Source: Erythroxylum novogranatense (Eukaryota; Streptophyta; Magnoliopsida; Malpighiales; Erythroxylaceae). Taken from it: a stretch of 64,000 nucleotides of DNA. The DNA is taken from positions 2,542,001 through 2,606,000 of the forward strand of contig CM057229.1 in assembly GCA_029891385.1 (NCBI GenBank), read 5' to 3'. Numbering within the stretch: the first letter of the stretch is position 1; each line of letters opens with the position of its first letter. Shown here piece after piece: positions 57,231 to 64,000 of the stretch. The translations under genes were made by a program, and so were the position numbers. The notes under the pieces are model-generated. The model made no database searches and was not told the DNA's origin. It was given only the letters and a program-made list of their open reading frames with translations.

Positions 57231-58163
57231 ATGAAAGTTAGAACAAGGAAAGGATGGAGATGTGTTATGCCTCTTCGTCTGAAAGAGAAGTCCGTGACTC
57301 GCTTTTGCTTGTTTCCTAAGTCAAGGTCTGCAAGCTATGGTTCTGGAAATGCACCAGTTTACTTGAATGTTTATGACTTGACGACCATGAATGGGTACTT
57401 TTATTGGGCAGGAGTTGGTATCTTTCACTCCGGTGTGGAAGGTAAGGCTTAAGCATGTTTAATCAATGGATTGGATATGAGTTTTTAAATTGGATTTCCA
57501 CATTGATTCCATATTTTAAGTGATTCTGAAAATCTCCACTCCTTCCTGAAGTTCATGGTGTGGAGTATGCGTTTGGAGCTCATGACTACCCAACAAGCGG
57601 TGTTTTCGAGGTGGAACCTCGCCATTGTCCAGGCTTCAAGTTCAGGAAGTCTATATTCATTGGCACCACATGCTTGGATCCTACTCAGGTGAGAGAGTTC
57701 ATGGAACAGCATGCAGCAAGCTACCACGGTGATACATATCACTTGATTGTAAAGAATTGCAACCATTTCTGCAAGGACATGTGTTACAAGCTGACCGGAA
57801 AATCGATCCCAAAATGGGTGAACCGTCTTGCCAGGATAGGTACTTACCCTCATATTCCTACACATTAACTGCTGAAGAATGAATAGGTTAAGTCATCAAA
57901 TTTTCATGAAATGATGAATAGGTTCACTCTGCAACTGTATACTTCCCAAATCCCTAAAGATATCTGCGGTAGAGCATGACCCCGGTGGCCAACCTATTGA
58001 CAGTGAGAAGAGAAGGCTAACAAGTGCATTTAATTGCCTATCGTCAATCTCAATGCGACAGAAGCAGCTATCAACATCTTCCATGTTTCTTCAATCACCA
58101 TTGAGAGGCTGCCTGCCATGGGAACTGCCAAGGTCCATAAGTGGTTCTTTCAAGGAAAGATGA
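57231..58163 (+). CDS. deSI-like PPPDE-domain peptidase
   Basis: Permuted papain-fold thiol peptidase; animal homologues remove SUMO, plant members (deSI-like, for example At4g17486) are related. Exons 57231-57441, 57552-57839 and 57922-58163 encode 246 aa. The N-terminal 40 residues are basic; then APVYLNVYDLT and GVGIFHSGVEVHGVEYAFG, which supplies the catalytic His, followed by YHLIVKNCNHFCKDMCYKLTG with the catalytic Cys in NCNHFC, and IPKWVNRLARIG. The tail beyond residue 167 is variable and Ser-rich. If the last intron were retained the protein would end at 57866. Both catalytic residues are present, so it looks functional; true substrate unknown. Confidence 0.88.
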
Positions 58164-59233
58164 GAAAAACCTTCCAGCTTGGAAGGGGTTGTTTAGCATC
58201 TAAGAAGATTCTGTGAGTGGTTAAAACAAACAGCGACCAATTGTAAAACTAGTCTGTTTTGGGAAAGCGATTTTAGTGCTACTTTGATTGCCTCTGTAGC
58301 TAAGAAATCAGAAAAGAACGAAGCTAGCTAGCTATGTATCATGAAATGTTTTGCAGCTATGTATATACAGCTGCAGTATGATTCTAAATGTAAGCATCTT
58401 GCACCTGGTTTTGTGTCCTTGGGAAGAAGCTCCAAGATCTATTGTAAACTTTCGGGAAAAGGTGTATTCTTCTATCATTATCAACATCTTGCCAAAACTA
58501 CAGTTTGTGCTTTTGTAACAAGGAAACAAAATCATTTGATCATTTTGGAGTTGGACACGGCAATACATAAAATAGTAAACAAAGAAAACAAATGAGAGCT
58601 AAGAAACCTTTTTTAACCAGTGTAAAACACTAAATGAGCTATGTGTGAATTTACATTCAACTTCAAAACAGGTAGGTCCGAGTTGTCCAACTCAAATGAT
58701 AAAATTATGGAAAAGGAATGGATTGCATTGAAAATGCCATTTATCATCCCAAAATGACAACTGTAATCCTCATCCTGCCAATGATTTTCTTATGATTTTC
58801 ATCTTTTTTAGGGATTATAACTGAAAACATACAAGAAATATACAGACGGTCGGATCCCAATTAGTAGCATTGTCAAAACAAACCTGCAAGAAACAGGAGA
58901 AGAGAGATGTTTCAGATTTTCATATGGAAGGGTTCCAGCTATGATTAATTTCAGGGATCTACTGAAACTCATTATGGATGCATAAAATATAATGAAAGGC
59001 CCAGTAAAGATCTCAGATGTTTCAACAATTGCTCACCATCACGCTTGTAACTGCATTCAATGACAAAGTTTTTACAAGATTGTAGTACAAACTGGATATT
59101 GTTCTCTTTCTTTCGTTATTAGAAAAGCTTGGATATAACACCCAGTTTTGGATGTCATTATGAGCAAGTACCAATACTAAGTACGAAGTTCCATAGAGAC
59201 TAAATATCATTTGGGAGCGAGGCCATGAAATTA
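58164..59233. other. Convergent intergenic region, two 3' UTRs
   Basis: Between the deSI gene (plus) and the LPEAT1-like gene (minus), which end toward each other. No coding exon recognised. Contains the likely 3' UTRs of both genes. Confidence 0.5.
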
Positions 59234-60922
59234 TCAATCTTCTTTCTGATGCAAAACAGTAGGCAGGCTATTATTACCATTGAGAGCAGCAAGATATATT
59301 CGTTTCTCAGCGAGTCCAATATCTGACATTATTAAATTACCCTGCAGCAAAAAGTAAACGGAAATAAATTCCGGGTGTTATAACAGTAATTCACGATTGT
59401 TAATCCATCAAAAACCTAAGTGCAAATTGGAATCAGCATAAGCAACAGGAACTGCCTGACTAACAATACTGCTTTAGAAATTTCCAAAAAGAAAAGAAGT
59501 ACCGATTTAGTTGAATGTTTCGATTCAAGATTCAGATATGTCACTCTTTCAAAACCATTGTCATGCTATAGATCGTGATCTAAAATTTAGAACCTGAGAG
59601 ATCATAAAACTGATGTCCCTTTCATTCCTAATGATTTTTTTCAATGAAGCTAATCATACTTCAAAATCATATTGTATCACAAAAAAACTAAGAAGAACTA
59701 TGACAGATTAGTTTCAAAATCATTAATATCCCATTTCTAAGGGAAATGCACACCTCTTGAGCCATCAGTTTTCTGACATTATTAGCATACAGCTTTGGGT
59801 CATCTTTCTCTTCCTGTGAGGGGTAGTAAACAGGAAGCCGTACCACTTCCATGTGATTTATGAATTGACATAATAGTAAAATTACATGTCGCACCTGCAA
59901 AAAGAAAAGTATATGCAGGCTAGAATCAGACAGAAATGCATGTTGAACTTGTTGTGCCCTTTATTACCAAAAATAGAAAAGTCGGTGTCGCTTCATGATT
60001 ATAAACAAAGAACAGTTGGCGTGCAAATTGGAGATTTTGATTTACCATCAGCATTGTTCAGTGGCAATATAAAAGAATCCAGGGATAGCTAATAAGGTGT
60101 CCTTTTGAAAATTAAACCCAATGCCTGTAACATTTATCAATTACCCAGCCATCTAATATTGATTTATTGAAGTTCAAACACTGTTTCCATTGTTGTTATT
60201 ACTTGGAAAGCAAGTTGAATTTCAAATTCTTTTCATGCTTTTGTGGACATTTCTATGTCTAAATTCATAAGCTTTGATCTTCTAAGCCAGCCAACACAGC
60301 ATCGCCTACAATTTTTATAAATATCAAAATCAAAAGTGGAAACTCACCCCAGTTATGGAATCCCAAGCAAGACTAAATCTTTGGTAAGGATATTTTAGAA
60401 TAACTGGGACTACAGGGACCCCTGCCAAAAATGCACCCGTCTTGAATGGAAGGATGTAATCTCCATTTGTAGTTGTTCCCTCTGCAGTAGCATTAAAGAC
60501 CAACTAACTTAAGTAAAATGATTGATCATCAGCATAAAAAGCTCCACTATTTCCAAATACATTGGTTAAAAGGAGAAATAACCAAACAGAAAAGACCTTC
60601 ACTAACCCCAAAACCGTACAGCTCTAAATATGTATAGTAAAGAAAAGGAGAAATAACCAAACAGAAAAGACTTTAAATAACCCCACAGCTCTAAATATAT
60701 ATCTTTTATGAAAGTGAACTTGCCAAACATTATTGAATAACGTGCATAATGACAAACCAAAATGGCTGAAGCATTTTTGCTAGAAAATAAGAATATCATT
60801 CGACATGCATCAAGAAGAATAAGGAAACGCATTTATGCAGTCAAGTTGCTTACCAGGAAAAAGCATAATCTTAGGAGCAGATCTATTCTGATGAGCCTCT
60901 TTAACTCTTTCCGTCACAACAC
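59234..60922 (-). CDS. LPEAT1: Lysophospholipid acyltransferase LPEAT1-like, 3' part only
   Basis: Last four exons on the minus strand: 60854-60922, 60348-60481, 59754-59894 and 59234-59341, stop at 59234-59236. They encode VVTERVKEAHQNRSAPKIMLFPE, then GTTTNGDYILPFKTGAF with VPVVPVILKYPYQRFSLAWDS, then HVILLLCQF...VVRLPVYYPSQEEKDDPKLYANNVRKLMAQE and a final IMSDIGLAEKRIYLAALNG. The FPEGTTTNG block is the acyltransferase (PlsC) glycerol-phosphate-binding motif; the catalytic HX4D motif and membrane segments lie in exons not in this window. The enzyme re-acylates lyso-phosphatidylethanolamine in the ER. The four exons join in frame with normal splice sites, so this end is intact. A Gypsy element lies directly upstream. 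Confidence 0.88.
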
Positions 60923-61037
60923 CTGCAAGGAGTGGAGCGTGTTGAAATCTAGCAAATAACAATAGAGAACAGATAACAAACAAGCACTCTTAATAGAAGA
61001 CAATTAAATCAACTTTTCAGGTGAGTAATAACAGTTT

Positions 61038-61403
61038 TGACGTAGTGTGGGAAGGAAAAACAAAGATAAGTAGAATAGAATACGCTATAATTGAAGTAGA
61101 TTGTAGCTGGAACTTGAAAATAGAGCTTAGGGTTTGTAGAAAAACCTCTAAAAGCATAAAATTATTTGATGGATAAAAGACATACCTTAACATCAAGCAT
61201 AGGCTGTCTATTTATACTAGTATAGGACAACTCCTAATAGGAAAAGGAAATACTAAATTAGAAGTCCTAATAGAAACAGGAAATACTATTTAAGAAGTAA
61301 TATGCTAATCCTATGATAACTAGGAATCCAAATAACATAAGAAGTACTGAATAGTAAGAAATCCAATATTAACTAGGAATAGAAACTAAATGCTCCTGCA
61401 TCA
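61038..61403 (-). repeat. Probable 3' LTR of the Gypsy element
   Basis: On the minus strand it would begin TGATGCAGGAG at 61403, right after a purine tract (CCCGAGGGGAT, 61404-61414), and end CACTACGTCA at 61038. A TATA-like box (TATAAATAG, minus) lies at about 61208-61216. The 5' boundary fits the purine tract well; the 3' boundary is a guess because the other LTR is outside the window. The pol frame runs about 35 bases into it. Confidence 0.55.
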
Positions 61404-64000
61404 ATCCCCTCGGGTTTTTTAGACTCGACTCCGGCGAGAAAACCTTCAAAACTTCAGCATGCAACTCTGGAGCAACTTTCTTTAACTCTTCTTCAGTTAT
61501 CCAAGTGCTTTCACTAGTTGGTTTACCCAACCACTTGACTAAGAACTGTCTGTACTGATTGCCCCTCCTTGAACACACTTCTTTGACATCCAAAACCTGC
61601 TCAATAACATCTGGATGCACCCTTGGTAACTGGTCTATCTGCTCTGCAACTTCAGCCGCTTCCCCATCAAATCCTTCAAATGAATATAGGTCAGAAACAT
61701 TAAAGATTGGGCTGATATGTAGGTCTGATGGTAGGTCTACAAGATAAGCGTTAGAACTGATTTTCTTCAATATCTTGCACGGCCCAAACTTCCTAGACTT
61801 GAGCTTGTGATAAGTTCCCTTAGGAAACCTTTCTTTCTTCAAGTATACTAATACCAAGTCTCCCTCTTCAAACTCTTTCTTCCTACGATGTTGATTTGCT
61901 GCTCTAGCATAGGATTGATTGCTAGCCTTCAAAGTTTCCATTACTTCTTCATGAACCTTGCGAATTTGATCAGCCAAGGCTTCACCATCATCGCTAACTC
62001 TAGCCTCTTTTGGTAATGGCACCAAATCAAGCACATGTTGTGGCTTAAATCCATAGGCAACTTCAAAGGGTGTTTTCTTTGTTGATCTATTAACTGAATT
62101 GTTGTAAGCAAATTCAGCTTGTGGTATCACAAAATCCCAATTCTTCACATGATTCCCAACAAGACATCTCAACATGTTACCCAAACTCCGGTTGATAGAT
62201 TCAGTTTGTCCATCTGTTTGTGGATGACAAGTGCTAGAATACTTTAATTCAGTCCCCATCTTTCTCCACAAGGTCCTCCAAAAGTGTCCCATAAACTTCA
62301 CATCCCTATCGGAAACAATTGAACTTGGTACGCCATGTAATCTCACAACTTCCTTGAAAAACAAATCAGCAATATGTGTAGCATCGGAAGTCTTGAAACA
62401 TGGAATAAAATGTACCATCTTTGAAAACCGATCCACCACAACAAATATAGAATCAAATCCCTTTGCTGTCTTTGGAAGTCCTAAGACAAAATCCATGCTC
62501 AAATGAACCCAAGGTGCCTCCGGTATTGGCAAAGGAGTGTATAGACCCGTATTTTGTGAAATTCCCTTGCCAAATTGACAAGCTGAACACCGTTTCACCA
62601 ATCTTTCCACATCTCGATACATACTTGGCCAATAATAACGATCAACTACCATTGCCAATGTCTTGTCTCTACCAAAATGTCCTCCTAACCCGTTACCATG
62701 AAGTTCTCGCACAATTTGTTCTCTCATAGAACCTGTTGGAATACACAATTGATTGCCTTTAAAAATATACCCATCATGCAACCTATACGGCAACAAATCT
62801 ACCCCTGCTGGTCCCTTCAATTCCTCAAAAATCAGTTTGAAATATGGGTCTGTTTCATATTGATTTTTGAGTTCTTCAAATCCTGTAACTTGAGTACTCA
62901 TCACCGCCAAAAGTGAAGATCGCCTGCTCAATGCATCAGCCACTTTGTTGCATTCACCTGTCTTGTATTTCAAGGAAAAGTTGAATTGATTAAGAAAAGA
63001 ACTCCATCTAATATGACGTTCATTCAACTTTTTTTGAGAATTCAAGTAGCGTAGAGCTTGATGGTCAGAATAAACCACAAACTCCTTATAAGCCAAGTAG
63101 TGTCTCCAATGATCAATAGCTCTCACCAAAGCATAAAACTCCAAATCATAAGTGGAATATCTTCGCTTAGCATCACATAACTTTTCGCTGAAAAATTCTA
63201 TAGGCCTCCCTTCTTGGCTTAGAACAGCCCCAATTCCAACATGTGAAGCATCACATTCAACAACAAATAACTTCTCAAAGTCCGGTAGTGCAAGAATAGG
63301 TGCTTCCGTCATCAAAGTTTTAATTCTTTCAAAGGCTTTTTGTGCTGAATTAGACCATGCAAAGCTGTCTTTCTTCAAACATTCAGTTATAGGACTCATT
63401 ACAACACTAAAATTCCTTATAAACCTCCTATAAAAAGAGGCCAAACCATGAAAACTTGAACATCTTTGATGCTTTGAGGTTCTGGCCATTCCATGATCGC
63501 TCGAACTTTCTCAAAATCCGGTTTTATCCCTTCAGCAGAGACAACAAACCCCAAAAACACAACTTCATCACATAAGAAAGTGCACTTCTTCAAATTTATA
63601 ACAAGCATCTCCTTACGCAACACTTCCAAAACTTGGTGCAAATGAACCAAGTGTTCTTCCTTGCTCCGACTATAGATTAAAATGTCATCGAAGTAAACAA
63701 CTACGAAAGAGTTCAAGAATGGCTTAAGTACTTCACTCATGGTTCTCATAAACGTACTAGGTGCATTAGAAAGACCAAACGGCATCACCAACCATTCAAA
63801 AAGTCCATCTGGTGTTTTAAAAGCTGTCTTCCATTCATCTCCACTCCTCAATCTGATTTGATGGTACCCACTCTTCAAATCAATCTTTGAAAACACTTTA
63901 GAACCACCTAGTTGATCAAGCATATCATCCAAACGAGGAATAGGAAATCTGTACTTGACAGTTATTTTGTTGATAGCGCGACTGTCAACACACATTCTCC
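61369..64000 (-). pseudogene. Gypsy pol polyprotein, open except for one frameshift, 5' end beyond window
   Basis: From 64000 downward: reverse transcriptase with [40 protein letters not shown] and YFDDILIYS (near 63690); RNase H VVECDASHVGIGAVLSQEG (near 63260) and YSDHQALRYL; integrase HHCC zinc finger with HGNGLGGHFGRDKT and CSACQFGKG, then a DDE core with MDFVLGLPK, SDRDVKF and ESINRSLGNMLR; and a C-terminal chromodomain with RQFLVKWLGKPTSESTW (near 61520). A single-base deletion at about 63453-63460 shifts frame between the reverse transcriptase and RNase H parts, where the two frames overlap (63417-63489). The rest, over 2100 bases, is uninterrupted, so the element is young or the shift is a sequencing error. 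Confidence 0.9.

Larger units (their letters stand above)
61038..64000 (-). mobile_element. Ty3/Gypsy chromovirus retrotransposon, truncated by window end
   Basis: Carries the 3' LTR candidate and most of pol on the minus strand; gag, primer-binding site and 5' LTR lie beyond 64000. Domain order reverse transcriptase, RNase H, integrase, chromodomain identifies a chromovirus of the Ty3/Gypsy superfamily. Likely located in an intron of the LPEAT1-like gene, same strand. Confidence 0.9.

Overview
This window is nuclear DNA of a flowering plant, almost certainly a eudicot. Genes have many short exons split by GT-AG introns, intergenic DNA is very AT-rich, and the protein families are plant ones (IRE-type AGC kinase, INDETERMINATE DOMAIN zinc finger, CYP721A-like P450, JAC1, RRA-type GT77). 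Plant LTR retrotransposons of both Copia and Gypsy superfamilies are present. I cannot name the species from sequence alone.

Layout. Positions 1-2168 are non-coding and lead into an IRE4-like kinase gene (2169-10745, +, about 18 exons). An AT-rich spacer (10.7-15.5 kb) holds a long ATT microsatellite, a perfect 61-bp palindrome and an old AT-rich repeat. Then come an IDD zinc-finger transcription factor (15527-17730, +) and an intact cytochrome P450 (18221-20065, +). A second P450 of the same exon structure lies at 22559-39789. It is dead: it carries several in-frame stops, a 78-bp internal tandem duplication and three separate LTR insertions. These are a 4.7-kb Copia element, an 890-bp solo LTR and a 9.7-kb Copia element on the opposite strand, each flanked by an exact 5-bp target-site duplication. 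Removing the insertions on paper restores the exon lengths of the intact neighbour.

From 39.8 to 42.7 kb is AT-rich repeat DNA. A PP2C phosphatase gene follows (43423-46026, +) with a 5'-UTR intron and an upstream ORF that stops one base before the main start. Next are the decayed remains of an RRA-type arabinosyltransferase (46762-47943), a JAC1-like J-domain gene (50098-53301, +), a deSI-type PPPDE peptidase gene (57231-58163, +), and the last four exons of an LPEAT1-like lysophospholipid acyltransferase on the minus strand (59234-60922). A nearly intact chromodomain Ty3/Gypsy element (61038 to beyond the window end, minus) sits directly upstream of those exons, most likely inside an LPEAT1 intron.

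The intact genes are ordinary housekeeping, signalling and metabolic plant genes and do not form a cluster with a shared job. I found no new enzymatic or defence system. The most informative part is the P450 pseudogene and its nested retrotransposons. The least expected sequence structure is the array of AAGTCGACTT palindromes in the LTRs and leader of the 9.7-kb Copia element. Exon boundaries were placed by hand from splice consensus and reading frame; no transcript data were available.
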